Below are positions 36,845 to 45,874 of a DNA stretch of 55,347 nucleotides, one piece after another; position 1 is the first letter of the stretch, and every line of letters begins with the position of its first letter. The DNA is from Pararhodobacter sp. SW119 (lineage in GTDB: Bacteria > Pseudomonadota > Alphaproteobacteria > Rhodobacterales > Rhodobacteraceae), in contig NZ_JADDJF010000021.1 in NCBI RefSeq assembly GCF_017811755.1, positions 1 to 55,347 on the forward strand, read 5' to 3'. A program made the translations under genes and the position numbers. The notes under the pieces were generated by a model. The model saw only the letters and a list, made by a program, of their open reading frames with translations. It searched no databases and was not told where the DNA came from.

Positions 36845-38260
36845 TCAGCGCAGGGCCAGGACCTTGCCGGGGTTCATCAGCCCCAGCGGATCGATGGCGG
36901 TTTTCAGCACGTAGCACAGGTCGAGGGCCACGGGGTCCTTGTAGCGGGGCAGCTCGTCCCGCTTGGCGAGACCGATCCCGTGTTCGGCAGAGATGGAGCC
37001 GCCCATCGCGGCGACAAGGTCGTGGACGATCCGGTTGAAGCGGCCGTAATGCGCCAGGAAGTCGGCATCGGACATGGCATTGGGCCGGGTCAGGTTGAAG
37101 TGGATGTTGCCGTCGCCGAAATGGCCGAAGGGGCAGGCGCGCACGTCGGGCATATGCTGGGTGCAGGCGGCGACGCCGCGGGTGATGAAGTCGGCCACGC
37201 TGGAGACCGGCACGGAAACGTCGTGCTTGATCGAGGCGCCGGCGTGTTTCTGCATGTCGGACATGCTTTCGCGCAGCGACCAGAGGGCGGCGTTCTGCGC
37301 CTCGGAGCCCGCGATCACCGCGTCGGGGACAAGGTCGCGCTCCATCGCCTCGGCCAGGGCGGATTCGAGGCGTTCAGAGAGGTTGGCGTCGGGGTCGGGC
37401 GAGGAAAGCTCGATCAGCGCATAGGCGGGCCAGGGGGCGGCCAGCGGGTCGCGGGCGCCGGGCAGGTGGTCGAGGACCATCTGCAGGCCGAAGCGTTCGA
37501 GGTATTCGAACGCGACCAGCGTCTCGCCGCAGCGGCTGCGCAGGATGTCGAAAAGCGCCAGCGCATCGGCGGGGCCGGCGCAGGCGGCGAAGGCGGTGAC
37601 GGTGCGCGCGGGTTTGGGGAAAAGCTTCAGCACCGCGGCGGTGATGATGCCCAGCGTGCCCTCGGCCCCGATCAGCAGGTCCTTGAGCGCGTAGCCGGTA
37701 TTGTCCTTGCGCAGGCCGGAAAGGGCGTTCAGCACCTCGCCCGAGGGCAGAACGGCCTCCAGCCCCAGGGTCAGGTCGCGCATGGTGCCGTAGCGCAGGA
37801 CGGCGGTGCCGCCGGCGTTGGTCGAGAGGTTGCCGCCGATCTGCGCGGTCCCCTCGGAGGCGAGCGAGAGGGGGAAGAGGCGGTCGGCGTCGTCGGCGGC
37901 GGCCTGCACCTGGGCCAATGTGCAGCCGGCCTCGACCGTCATCGTGGCGTTGAGGGGATCGAGCGCGCGGATGCGGTTCATCCGGCCGGTGGCGATGACG
38001 ATGCCGCCCGACGGGACGCCCCCGCCGACCAGCCCGGTATTGCCGCCCTGCGGGACCATCGGCACGCGCGCCGCGGTGCAGAGGCGGACGACCGCGGCCA
38101 ACTGATCGGTCGAGGCGGGGCGGACGACGGCGTCGGCGGTGCCGGTCCAGCGCCCGCGATCCTCGCGCAGCGAGGGCGCGATTCGCTCGGCGTCGGTCCA
38201 GACATGGTCGTCGCCGACGGCCCGGCGCAGGTCGGCGATCAGGCTGGGCGGAACGGTCAC
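36845..38260 (-). CDS. FAD-binding oxidoreductase (GlcD/D-2-hydroxyacid dehydrogenase family)
   Basis: This 471-aa flavoenzyme oxidises a D-2-hydroxy acid and passes electrons to the respiratory chain or an electron carrier. The FAD_binding_4 domain (about 35-215) has MVPQGGNTGLVGGGVP, NLSTNAGGTAVLRYG and GAEGTLGIITAAVLKLFP. The C-terminal domain has the metal-site FGHFGDGNIHFNL and the end motif SISAEHGIGLAKRDEL, with GLMNPGKVL at the C-terminus. The GTG start at 38260 overlaps the TPP enzyme stop (GTGA), so the two are coupled. Lactate, glycolate, 2-hydroxyglutarate or an aldonate-like acid are all possible substrates. Confidence 0.93.
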   Translation of the reverse strand: MTVPPSLIADLRRAVGDDHVWTDAERIAPSLREDRGRWTGTADAVVRPASTDQLAAVVRLCTAARVPMVPQGGNTGLVGGGVPSGGIVIATGRMNRIRALDPLNATMTVEAGCTLAQVQAAADDADRLFPLSLASEGTAQIGGNLSTNAGGTAVLRYGTMRDLTLGLEAVLPSGEVLNALSGLRKDNTGYALKDLLIGAEGTLGIITAAVLKLFPKPARTVTAFAACAGPADALALFDILRSRCGETLVAFEYLERFGLQMVLDHLPGARDPLAAPWPAYALIELSSPDPDANLSERLESALAEAMERDLVPDAVIAGSEAQNAALWSLRESMSDMQKHAGASIKHDVSVPVSSVADFITRGVAACTQHMPDVRACPFGHFGDGNIHFNLTRPNAMSDADFLAHYGRFNRIVHDLVAAMGGSISAEHGIGLAKRDELPRYKDPVALDLCYVLKTAIDPLGLMNPGKVLALR

Positions 38261-39948
38261 GAGGCCTTCTGCGCGGCCTCGCGCAGGCGGGTGATGGTGG
38301 TGCGGGTCGAGATCTGCTCGGGGTCGGTGACCAGTTCCAGCACGGCGGGGCGGCCGGCAGCGCGAGCGCGGGCCAGGGCCGGGGCAAAATCCTCGGTCCG
38401 GGTGACGCGTTCGGCGTGGCAGCCGTAGCCCTCGGCCATCTTGCAGAAGTCGTGCGTCTTCAGCGTGGTGCCCGACAGCCGGCCGGGGTGGTCGCGTTCC
38501 TGGTGCATGCGGATGGTGCCGTAGATGCCGTTGTTGAAGAGAAGCACGATGGGCGCGACCCCGTATTGCGCGGCGGTGGCCAGTTCCTGCCCGCTCATCA
38601 TGAAGCCGCCGTCGCCGACCATCGACAGGACCAGCCGGTCGGGGTGGCGCACCGCGGCGGCGACCGCGGCGGGGACCGAATAGCCCATCGAGCCGCAGGT
38701 CGAGCCGACCTCGCGCCCCGGGCGGCCGAAGCGCAGGTAGCGCTGCGCCCAGCCGGTGTGGTTGCCCGCGTCCAGCGTCACGATCATGTCGGCGGGCAGG
38801 TCGTCGCGCAGCGCGCAGAAGGCCTGCCCCATGTCGAGCGTCCAGCCCTGATCCGCGGGCGCGGCGGTGTCGTCGAGGTATTCCTGCCGCAATGCCTCGG
38901 CCCAGTCCTGCCAGGCGGCGCGGCGGCCCAGGTCGCGCCCGGCCAGCGCTGCGGCGATCTGCGGCATGTCGGCGGCGAAGCCCAGGTCGGGGCCGTAGAC
39001 GCGGCCGATCTCGTCGGCGTCCTGATGGACATGGACCAGCGTCTGGCGGACCTGCGGCGGCTCCAGCGCGGTGTAGCCCTTGGTCGTCATTTCGCCCAGC
39101 CGGGCGCCGAGGACGACCAGCAGATCGGCCTCGGCCAGACGCTGGATCAGCTTGCCGCTGGTCGAGGTGCCGAAATCGCCGACATAGGCCGGCGAGCGGT
39201 TGTCGAGCGCGTCCTGCCGGCGGAATGAGGTGGTGACGGGCAGGCCGTTCTTTTCGGCGAACTGGCGGATGTCGGCGGCGGCGCGGTCGGTCCAGCCCGA
39301 CCCGCCAAGCAGCAGCAGCGGCCGTTCCGCCCCGGCCAGAAGGTCGGCCAGCTTGTCGACCGAGGCGGGCGAAACCTCGGCCCTTGTAGCGGTGTAGGGG
39401 CGGGCGTCGGCGACCTCGACCACGGTGGTCAGCATGTCCTCCGGCAGGGCGAGGACCACGGGGCCGGGTCGGCCCGAGGTGGCGACGCGGAAGGCGCGGG
39501 CGATGTATTCGGGCACGCGCTCGGGCACGTCGATCTGCGCCACCCACTTCGCCAGCCCGCCGAACATGGCGCGATAGTCGACTTCCTGAAACGCCTCGCG
39601 GTCGGTCATGTCGCGGGCGACCTGGCCGATGAGCAGGATCATCGGCGTGCTGTCCTGCTGGGCGATATGCACGCCGATGGAGGCGTGGCAGGCACCGGGG
39701 CCGCGGGTAACCATGCAGATGCCGGGCTTGCCGGTCAGCTTGCCGTAGGCTTCGGCCATGTTGGCGGCACCCGCTTCGTGCCGGGCGTTGTAGAGCTTGA
39801 AGCGGTTGGAAACGTCGTGCAGCGCATCCAGCACCTCAAGATAGCTTTCGCCGGGCACGCAGAAGGCGGTGTCGGCGCCGTGGATCAGAAGCTGGTCGAC
39901 CAGGACCTTGCCGGCGGTCCGCGCCGGAAGTGGGGTGGCGTCTGACAT
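38257..39948 (-). CDS. Thiamine-diphosphate-dependent enzyme (acetolactate synthase-like)
   Basis: This 563-aa ThDP enzyme has the three usual domains. The catalytic Glu lies in AFCVPGESYLEVLDAL near residue 40. The central domain follows (LADLLAGAERPLLLLGGSGW). The ThDP/metal motif is GDGGFMMSGQELATAAQYGV ending in NNGIYG. Relatives include acetolactate synthase, benzoylformate-type decarboxylases and sulfoacetaldehyde-type enzymes. No small regulatory IlvN subunit gene is present, which argues against a biosynthetic acetolactate synthase. It is first in the five-gene operon (AAGGAG site), and a GntR-type operator lies 48 bp upstream. Decarboxylation or carboligation of a 2-oxoacid from the pathway is inferred. 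Confidence 0.9.
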   Translation of the reverse strand: MSDATPLPARTAGKVLVDQLLIHGADTAFCVPGESYLEVLDALHDVSNRFKLYNARHEAGAANMAEAYGKLTGKPGICMVTRGPGACHASIGVHIAQQDSTPMILLIGQVARDMTDREAFQEVDYRAMFGGLAKWVAQIDVPERVPEYIARAFRVATSGRPGPVVLALPEDMLTTVVEVADARPYTATRAEVSPASVDKLADLLAGAERPLLLLGGSGWTDRAAADIRQFAEKNGLPVTTSFRRQDALDNRSPAYVGDFGTSTSGKLIQRLAEADLLVVLGARLGEMTTKGYTALEPPQVRQTLVHVHQDADEIGRVYGPDLGFAADMPQIAAALAGRDLGRRAAWQDWAEALRQEYLDDTAAPADQGWTLDMGQAFCALRDDLPADMIVTLDAGNHTGWAQRYLRFGRPGREVGSTCGSMGYSVPAAVAAAVRHPDRLVLSMVGDGGFMMSGQELATAAQYGVAPIVLLFNNGIYGTIRMHQERDHPGRLSGTTLKTHDFCKMAEGYGCHAERVTRTEDFAPALARARAAGRPAVLELVTDPEQISTRTTITRLREAAQKAS

Positions 39949-39995
39949 GATACGCTCCTTCGCTGCCGTTCACTCTGTGGCCCGAACTGGACAAG

Positions 39996-40016
39996 CTTGT
40001 CAACAAAGTTTACAAG
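39996..40016. promoter_or_regulatory. Operator copy 1 (CTTGTCAA-N5-TTTACAAG), probable GntR/FCD site
   Basis: This imperfect inverted repeat lies in the divergent gap between the TPP enzyme gene and larE. Half-sites are CTTGTCAAC and GTTTACAAG, with AAA at the centre. The left half read on the minus strand contains TTGACA, a consensus -35 facing the TPP operon. A second copy with identical 8-bp outer arms lies at 52598-52618 upstream of the TRAP genes. Confidence 0.72.
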
Positions 40017-40067
40017 ATGTCGCCGGGGATGCATGATCCGCGCCGGGCCTTATGGGAGGGCATGCCG

Positions 40068-40862
40068 ATGCTGCTGGCCGCTTTGCGCAGGGTGCTGGAC
40101 ACCGAGGGCGCGCTGACCGTCGCGGTCAGCGGCGGGGTTGACAGCCTGACGCTGGCGGCGGCGGCCGCGGCGCTGCGGCCGGCGGGGGCGACGACGCTCT
40201 GCCATGCGCAATCGCCGGCGGTGCCGTCCGATGCGCTGGGGCGCGTGCAGGCGATGGCGGCGCGCACCGGGCTGGCGCTGCGGATCGTCGATGCCGGCGA
40301 GTTCGGCGATGCGCGATATCGCGCGAATCCGGTCAACCGCTGCTATTTCTGCAAGTCGAACCTTTACGCCACGCTGGCGGCGATGGGGGGATGCGTCGCC
40401 TCGGGCACCAACCTGGACGATCTGGGCGATTACCGGCCGGGGCTGGAGGCCGCGCGCGAACACGGCGTGCGCCATCCCTTTGTCGAGGCCGGTCTGCGCA
40501 AGGCCGATGTGCGGGCGCTGGCGCGGGAGTTGGGCCTGGGGGCGCTGGCCGAACTGCCGGCCTCGCCCTGCCTGTCGAGCCGGGTGCGCACCGGGCTGCG
40601 GATCGAACCCGACGCGCTGCGGCGCATCGACCGGATCGAGGCGGCGCTGCGCGACGAGTTTGGCGCGGTTCCGCTGCGCTGCCGGCAGGAGCCCGCGGGG
40701 CTGGCGATCGAACTGGACGCGGGCGTGCTGGACGGGCTGGGGGCGGCGGGGCGCGCGCGGGTGCAGGCGCTGGTCGCCGGGCAACTGGCGCGCGACGGGC
40801 TGGCGCAGGCAACGGTCCCGCTGCGCCCCTACCGGATGGGGAGCGCGTTCGTTCATGGCTGA
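40068..40862 (+). CDS. larE: LarE, ATP-dependent sulfur transferase for the Ni-pincer cofactor
   Basis: This 264-aa PP-loop enzyme adds sulfur to the pyridinium-3,5-bis-carboxylate mononucleotide made by LarB. The ATP-binding motif SGGVDSLTLA lies about 20 residues from the N-terminus. Further features are NRCYFCKSNLYATL and ASPCLSSRVRTG, where the Cys corresponds to the family's sulfur-donating or cluster Cys. ATG 40068 is chosen because GGAGG is eight bases upstream and it gives the usual N-terminal length; an in-frame ATG at 40017 abuts the operator and has no ribosome site. Its stop overlaps larB by eight bases. It is divergent from the TPP operon. Confidence 0.93.
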   Translation: MLLAALRRVLDTEGALTVAVSGGVDSLTLAAAAAALRPAGATTLCHAQSPAVPSDALGRVQAMAARTGLALRIVDAGEFGDARYRANPVNRCYFCKSNLYATLAAMGGCVASGTNLDDLGDYRPGLEAAREHGVRHPFVEAGLRKADVRALARELGLGALAELPASPCLSSRVRTGLRIEPDALRRIDRIEAALRDEFGAVPLRCRQEPAGLAIELDAGVLDGLGAAGRARVQALVAGQLARDGLAQATVPLRPYRMGSAFVHG

Positions 40863-41550
40863 CCCTTTCGGCGCGGTCCCGCACCTGACCTTCGACGCCG
40901 ACCGCGCCGCGCGGATCGGCCTGGAAGAGGTGGTGCTGGCCGAAAGCAAACCGCTGCCGCTGCTGGCCGGCCTGCTGGAAGCCGCGCAGCGCGAGGGGCG
41001 GCGGCTGCTGTGCACCCGCCTGACCGAGGCGCAGCACGCGGGCCTGCCGGAGACGGTGCGTGCGGCGATGGACTATTGCATGATCTCGCGCACCGGCTGG
41101 CTGGGGGCGCCGGCGGCGGTCGAGGGCGGCGCGGATGTGGTCGTGGTCACCGCCGGCACCTCGGACGCGGGGCCGGCGACCGAGGCGGTGCGCGTGCTGC
41201 GCTGGTCGGGGGTCGAGGGCGAACTGGTCGCCGATGTCGGCGTTGCCGGGCTGTGGCGCCTGCTGCGCTGGGCGGAGCGGTTGCAGGCGGCCGACGTTGT
41301 GATCGTCTGCGCCGGCATGGACGCGGCGCTGCCCAGCGTGGTCGCGGGGCTGGTCGGCGGCGTGGTGATCGCGGTGCCGACCTCGGCCGGGTACGGGGTC
41401 GCGGCGGGGGGGCGCACGGCGCTGAACGCGGCGCTGGCCAGCTGCGCGCCGGGCGTCGTGGTGGTCAATATCGACAACGGCTACGGCGCGGCCTGCGCGG
41501 CGCTGCGGGTGACCGCGCGCCTGCGCCGCCAGCACGGAGTCCCGCGATGA
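40855..41550 (+). CDS. larB: LarB, nicotinic acid adenine dinucleotide carboxylase/hydrolase
   Basis: This 231-aa enzyme starts synthesis of the nickel-pincer nucleotide by carboxylating nicotinic acid adenine dinucleotide and cleaving its phosphoanhydride. The fold is PurE-like: VVTAGTSDAGPATEAVRVL, VCAGMDAALPSVVAGLVGG, AVPTSAGYG, and the strongly conserved NAALASCAPGVVVVNIDNGYGAA with Cys197 at the position expected for substrate attachment. The ATG at 40855 overlaps larE, and its stop overlaps the GntR gene start by four bases (ATGA), so larE-larB-gntR are one coupled transcript. Confidence 0.94.
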   Translation: MADPFGAVPHLTFDADRAARIGLEEVVLAESKPLPLLAGLLEAAQREGRRLLCTRLTEAQHAGLPETVRAAMDYCMISRTGWLGAPAAVEGGADVVVVTAGTSDAGPATEAVRVLRWSGVEGELVADVGVAGLWRLLRWAERLQAADVVIVCAGMDAALPSVVAGLVGGVVIAVPTSAGYGVAAGGRTALNAALASCAPGVVVVNIDNGYGAACAALRVTARLRRQHGVPR

Positions 41551-42287
41551 GTCCGCCGCCCGACACCGACGACCCGCTGCTGAACGCCCCGATCCGCAAG
41601 CGCGAGACGCTCGCCGACCAGATCTACGGGCGCATCCTGGAACTGATCGCGGCGGGGCAGCTGGCCGAGGGCGAGAAGCTGCCGTCCGAACACCAGATCA
41701 GCGCGCGGTTCTCGGTCTCGCGCCCCGTGGTGCGCGAGGCACTGGCGCGGCTGCGCGACGACGGCATCGTGATCGCCCGCCACGGGATCGGCAGCTTCGT
41801 GCGCCGCCGCCCGCCGCAGGGGCTGATGCAGCACGCGCGCGCCGGCGATGTCGCGGGTCTGATGCGCTGCATGGAGGCGCGGATCGCGCTGGAGCCGGCG
41901 GCGGCGCGGTACGCTGCGCTGCGCGCCAACCCGCGCGACCTGGAGCGGATCGAGGCGGCGCTGCAGACGATGGAGACGACGATGCGCGCCCGCCAGCCGC
42001 TGCACGAGGCAGATTTCGATTTCCACATGGCGGTCGCCGTGGCCAGCGGCAACCAGGTCTTCTGCGACATGCTGAACGCGACGCGGCCGGTCATGCTGCA
42101 GGCGATCTCGGTCGCGCAGAAGCTGACCAGCGCCGGCACCAGCGAGCGGATCGAGGTGGTGCTGGCCGAGCATCGCCAGATCCTGGAGGCGATCCGCGGC
42201 CACGACGCCGAGGGCGCGGGCCTTCTGATGAGCTATCATCTGGTGCAGGCCCGCCAGCGCGTCACCGATCAGGAGCGCAAGACGTGA
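41547..42287 (+). CDS. GntR-family transcriptional regulator with FCD ligand domain
   Basis: This is a 246-aa regulator. The winged helix-turn-helix is at about 20-80 (LADQIYGRILELIAAG, EGEKLPSEHQISARFSVSRPVVREAL, VIARHGIGSFV). The all-helical FCD effector domain is at about 95-230, with the metal-binding pattern DFDFHMAVAVASGN, then EHRQILEAIRGHD and MSYHL. FCD regulators typically repress organic-acid or sugar-acid catabolic genes until a pathway intermediate binds. It is cotranscribed with larE-larB. The two CTTGTCAA-N5-TTTACAAG repeats in the window fit the size and symmetry of a GntR site and are its probable operators. Confidence 0.94.
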   Translation: MSPPPDTDDPLLNAPIRKRETLADQIYGRILELIAAGQLAEGEKLPSEHQISARFSVSRPVVREALARLRDDGIVIARHGIGSFVRRRPPQGLMQHARAGDVAGLMRCMEARIALEPAAARYAALRANPRDLERIEAALQTMETTMRARQPLHEADFDFHMAVAVASGNQVFCDMLNATRPVMLQAISVAQKLTSAGTSERIEVVLAEHRQILEAIRGHDAEGAGLLMSYHLVQARQRVTDQERKT

Positions 42288-42301
42288 TCCGGCGCGTGCT
42301 T

Positions 42302-43060
42302 TCAGGCCTTCACGGCGGCGATCAGGGCGTCCATCTGGCGGGCCAGCAGCCAGTTGTCCCCGGCGATGGCGACAAAGCCGAAGCCGCGGTCGAAATAGCC
42401 GCGCGCCGGTTCCGCGCCGTAGCCCAGGATGCCGGCGGGCTTGCCGGCGGCGGCGATGGCGGCCTGCGCGCGGTCTATCAGGGCCTGCACCTCGGGCGCT
42501 GCGGGGTTGCCCAGATGGCCCATCGCAGCGGCCAGATCGCCCGGTCCGACGAAGACGGCATCCACCCCCTCGACCGCGGCGATCTGCGGAATGGCGGCGA
42601 CGGCGGCGGGGGTTTCGACCTGCACGATCACGCACAGGTCCGCGACGTGGCGGCGCAGGTATTCCGCGTCGCGCCCGTAGTTGTTGGCCCGCGTCGTGGC
42701 CGAGATGCCGCGGATGCCGTGCGGCGGATAGCGTGTCCAGCCGACGACCTGGCGCGCCTGCTCGGCGCTTTCGATCATCGGAAACATCAGGCTGCGCGCG
42801 CCCAGATCGAGCAGGCGCTTGACCATCACCGGCTCGGCCTGCGGCACGCGCACCAGCGTCTCGACCGGCGCGCCGGCGGCGGCGCGCAGGTGATCGCCGA
42901 TGCCCGACAGCGGCGTCGGCGAATGTTCCATGTCGACCAGAAGCCAGTCGATGCCCGAATGCGCCGCCATTTCGGTGATCGCGGGGGTGTCGAGCGACAG
43001 CCAGAAGCCCGCCATGCGGCGGCCCTGCGCCAGACCCTGCTTGAGACGGTTTTCGGTCAT
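42302..43060 (-). CDS. HpcH/HpaI family aldolase
   Basis: This is a 252-aa metal-dependent class II pyruvate aldolase. Visible features are GFWLSLDTPAITEMAAHSGIDWLLVDMEHSP (base-bearing His and acidic region), LVRVPQAEPVMVKRLLDLGA (substrate Arg), metal ligand Glu in VQVETPAAV, and Asp in VGPGDLAAAMG. Relatives cleave 2-keto-3-deoxy or 4-hydroxy-2-oxo acids to pyruvate plus an aldehyde. The GAAGGAG site fixes the start at 43060. It is divergent from the dehydratase gene and convergent with gntR (14-bp gap). Confidence 0.92.
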   Translation of the reverse strand: MTENRLKQGLAQGRRMAGFWLSLDTPAITEMAAHSGIDWLLVDMEHSPTPLSGIGDHLRAAAGAPVETLVRVPQAEPVMVKRLLDLGARSLMFPMIESAEQARQVVGWTRYPPHGIRGISATTRANNYGRDAEYLRRHVADLCVIVQVETPAAVAAIPQIAAVEGVDAVFVGPGDLAAAMGHLGNPAAPEVQALIDRAQAAIAAAGKPAGILGYGAEPARGYFDRGFGFVAIAGDNWLLARQMDALIAAVKA

Positions 43061-43200
43061 GGAAACTCCTTCAACCCTGGGGGTGGGCAACACCGCCCGC
43101 CCGTCGCGCACAGACCTATCCGGTCGCGCCGCGCGCGGCCAGCCCCCCGCTTGGCCGGGACAGACGGACACCTGAAATTGCCTGGAAAAGGAACACCCGC

Positions 43201-44931
43201 ATGAAGAAGAAAGCCGCCGACCTCCGCTCCGCCCGCTGGTTCGCGCCGGACGATCTGCGCAGTTTCGGGCACCGGTCGCGGATGATGCAGCTGGGCTATT
43301 CCGAGGCGGATTTCGTCGGCAAGCCGATCATCGGGGTGCTGAACACCTGGTCCGAGCTGAATTCCTGCCACGGCCATTTCCGCGAGCGGGCGCAGGACGT
43401 CAAGCGCGGCGTGGCGCAGGCCGGGGGTTTCGCGGTCGAGCTGCCCTCGATCTCGGTCGACGAAAGCTTCACCAAGCCGACTTCGATGCTCTATCGCAAC
43501 CTGCTGGCGATGGAGACCGAGGAACAGATCCGCGCGCATCCGCTGGACGGCGTGGTCCTGATGGGCGGTTGCGACAAGACCACGCCGGGGCTGATCATGG
43601 GGGCGCTGACCGCCGGCGTGCCGATGATCTACCTGCCCGCCGGGCCGATGCTGCGCGGGCATTACGCCGGCAAGATCCTGGGGTCGGGGTCGGATGCGTG
43701 GAAATACTGGGACGAGCGCCGCGCCGGCAACATCACCGACGAGGAATGGCTGGGCATCCAGGGCGGCATCGCGCGCTCGGTCGGGACCTGCATGACGATG
43801 GGCACCGCCAGCACGATGACCGCCATCGCCGACGCGGTGGGCCTGACGCTGCCCGGCGCCTCGTCGATCCCGGCGGCGGATGCGGGCCACCAGCGCATGG
43901 GGGCCGATTGCGGGCGGCGCATCGTCGACATGGTGTGGGAGGACCTGACCCCCGACCGGATCGTCACCGACGCGTCGGTTAAGAACGCGGCCATCGTCGC
44001 CATGGCCACCGGCTGTTCGACCAACGCGGTGGTGCATCTGATCGCGATGGCGCGGCGCGCGGGCGTCGATCTGACGCTCGATGATCTGGACGCGCTGGGC
44101 CGGGTGACGCCGCTGATCGCCAATGTCCGCCCGGCCGGCAAGGACTACCTGATGGAGGATTTCTTCTATGCCGGGGGGCTGCGCGCGCTGATGGCGCAGC
44201 TGAAGGACCGGCTGGACCTGTCCTGCCTGACGGTCAGCGGCAAGACCATGGGCGAGAACCTGGAAGGCGCGCAGGTCTGGAACGACGACGTGATCCGCCC
44301 GCTTTCGAACCCGGTCTACCACGAAGGCTCGCTGGCCGTGCTGCGCGGCAACCTCTGCCCCGACGGGGCGGTGATCAAGCCCGCCGCCTGCGACCCGAAG
44401 TTCCATGTCCATGAAGGCCCGGCGCTGGTCTTCGACAGCTATCCCGACATGAAGAAGGCCGTCGATGACGAGGATCTGGACATCACGCCCGACCATGTGA
44501 TGGTCCTGCGCAACGCGGGGCCGCTGGGCGGGCCGGGCTTCCCCGAATGGGGGATGCTGCCGATCCCCAAGGCGCTGATCAAGCAGGGCCACCGCGACAT
44601 GCTGCGCATCTCGGACGCGCGGATGTCGGGGACGTCCTACGGGGCTTGCGTCCTGCATGTCGCGCCCGAAGCCTTCACCGGCGGGCCGCTGGCGCTGCTC
44701 AAGACCGGCGATATCGTGCGCCTGGACCTGCCCAACCGGCGGCTGGACATGCTGGTCGACGAGGCGGAGCTGGAGCGCCGCCGCGCCGCCTGGACCCCGC
44801 CCGAACCGCGTTATGCGCGCGGCTGGGGGTGGATGTTCTCGCGCCATGTGACGCAGGCCGACAAGGGCTGCGATTTCGACTACCTCGAACGCGGTTTTGG
44901 CGCGGCCGCGGGCGAACCTGACATCTTCTGA
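43201..44931 (+). CDS. IlvD/Edd family sugar-acid dehydratase (aldonate dehydratase-like)
   Basis: This 576-aa [Fe-S] dehydratase converts an aldonic acid (or a dihydroxy acid) to a 2-keto-3-deoxy acid. Cluster cysteines are visible at Cys56 (NSCHGHF), Cys124 (MGGCDKTTPG) and Cys197 (GTCMTMGTAST). The catalytic Ser lies in SDARMSGTSYG. Spacing and motifs resemble pentonate dehydratases such as L-arabinonate dehydratase rather than branched-chain IlvD. It leads the plus-strand operon dehydratase-dapA-like-rraA-like-larA-like-larC. Position next to a Ni-dependent epimerase suggests the dehydratase acts on one C2 epimer that the epimerase supplies. Confidence 0.92.
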   Translation: MKKKAADLRSARWFAPDDLRSFGHRSRMMQLGYSEADFVGKPIIGVLNTWSELNSCHGHFRERAQDVKRGVAQAGGFAVELPSISVDESFTKPTSMLYRNLLAMETEEQIRAHPLDGVVLMGGCDKTTPGLIMGALTAGVPMIYLPAGPMLRGHYAGKILGSGSDAWKYWDERRAGNITDEEWLGIQGGIARSVGTCMTMGTASTMTAIADAVGLTLPGASSIPAADAGHQRMGADCGRRIVDMVWEDLTPDRIVTDASVKNAAIVAMATGCSTNAVVHLIAMARRAGVDLTLDDLDALGRVTPLIANVRPAGKDYLMEDFFYAGGLRALMAQLKDRLDLSCLTVSGKTMGENLEGAQVWNDDVIRPLSNPVYHEGSLAVLRGNLCPDGAVIKPAACDPKFHVHEGPALVFDSYPDMKKAVDDEDLDITPDHVMVLRNAGPLGGPGFPEWGMLPIPKALIKQGHRDMLRISDARMSGTSYGACVLHVAPEAFTGGPLALLKTGDIVRLDLPNRRLDMLVDEAELERRRAAWTPPEPRYARGWGWMFSRHVTQADKGCDFDYLERGFGAAAGEPDIF

Positions 44932-44949
44932 ACATAAGGCACGGAACCC

Positions 44950-45849
44950 ATGACGACGAAACTTGACGCGGCGCTGACCGGGATCTCGGGCATACTGGTC
45001 ACGCCCTATGACGCGGCGGGCGAGATCGCGCCGGACCGGCTGCCGGCGATCATCGACCGCGCGCTGGGGGCGGGGATGCACATGCCCGTCGTCAACGGCA
45101 ATACCGGCGAGTTCTACGCGCTCACCACCGACGAGGCCTGCGCCATGGCGCGCGAGGTGGTGGCGATGGTGGGCGACCGCGCACCCGTCCTGGCCGGGGT
45201 CGGGCGGGCGCTGCCCGATGCCTGCCGCTTGGCACGCGCCTCGGCCGATGCCGGGGCGGCGGCTCTGATGGTGCATCAGCCGCCCGACCCCTTCGTCGCC
45301 CCGCGAGGCATCGCCAAGTATCTGCGCGCAGTCGCTGATGCCTCGGGCGGGCTGCCAATGATGCTCTATTTGCGCAATGACGCGATCGGGACCGGGGCCA
45401 TTGCCGATCTGTGCGCCGTGCCGGGCGTCAAGGGTGTCAAATGGGCCACCCCCAACCCTCTGAAACTGGCCGAGGCGATGGATGCTTGTGACCCGGCAAT
45501 CACCTGGGTCTGCGGCCTGGCTGAGGTCTGGGCGCCGCCGCTCTATGCGGTAGGGGCGCGGGGCTTCACGTCCGGACTTATCAACGTCTGGCCCGAACGG
45601 TCGCTGGCCATCCATGCCGCGCTCGACGGGGGCGACTACGCCCGCGCGAACGCCCTCATCGCCGGGATGCGCGCGTTCGAGGATATCCGCGCCGAAGAAA
45701 TGAACGGCACCAACGTCACCGGCGTGAAGGCGGCACTACAGTTGCAGGGGCACGATTGCGGCCCCACGCGCCCGCCCTCGGCCTGGCCGCTGACCTCGGC
45801 GCAGCAGACGATGCTGCAGGATTTCATGACCCGCAACGACCTGGCCTGA
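44950..45849 (+). CDS. DapA/NAL-family aldolase or dehydratase
   Basis: This is a 299-aa class I (Schiff-base) enzyme of the dihydrodipicolinate synthase family. The carboxylate-binding loop is GNTGEF (50-55). The catalytic Tyr140 is in MMLYLRND and the Schiff-base Lys164 is in KGVKWATPN. DapA for lysine biosynthesis is unlikely here. Within sugar-acid operons such proteins are 2-keto-3-deoxy-acid aldolases or 2-keto-3-deoxy-acid dehydratases, which fits its place 18 bp behind the IlvD/Edd dehydratase. Specificity cannot be read from sequence. Confidence 0.92.
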   Translation: MTTKLDAALTGISGILVTPYDAAGEIAPDRLPAIIDRALGAGMHMPVVNGNTGEFYALTTDEACAMAREVVAMVGDRAPVLAGVGRALPDACRLARASADAGAAALMVHQPPDPFVAPRGIAKYLRAVADASGGLPMMLYLRNDAIGTGAIADLCAVPGVKGVKWATPNPLKLAEAMDACDPAITWVCGLAEVWAPPLYAVGARGFTSGLINVWPERSLAIHAALDGGDYARANALIAGMRAFEDIRAEEMNGTNVTGVKAALQLQGHDCGPTRPPSAWPLTSAQQTMLQDFMTRNDLA

Positions 45850-45874
45850 GGCCGCGATATCGAAGGAGAAGCAG

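Noticed and set aside
38257-39948. Biosynthetic acetolactate synthase (ilvB)
   Set aside because: No small subunit gene and a catabolic operon context; only the fold family is certain.
40017-40067. larE start at ATG 40017
   Set aside because: It directly abuts the operator, has no ribosome binding site and would lengthen the usual LarE N-terminus; ATG 40068 has GGAGG at good spacing.
43057-45615. Very long open frame on the minus strand opposite the dehydratase and DapA-like genes
   Set aside because: Composition artefact of GC-rich codon bias; the plus-strand proteins carry full family motifs and catalytic residues.
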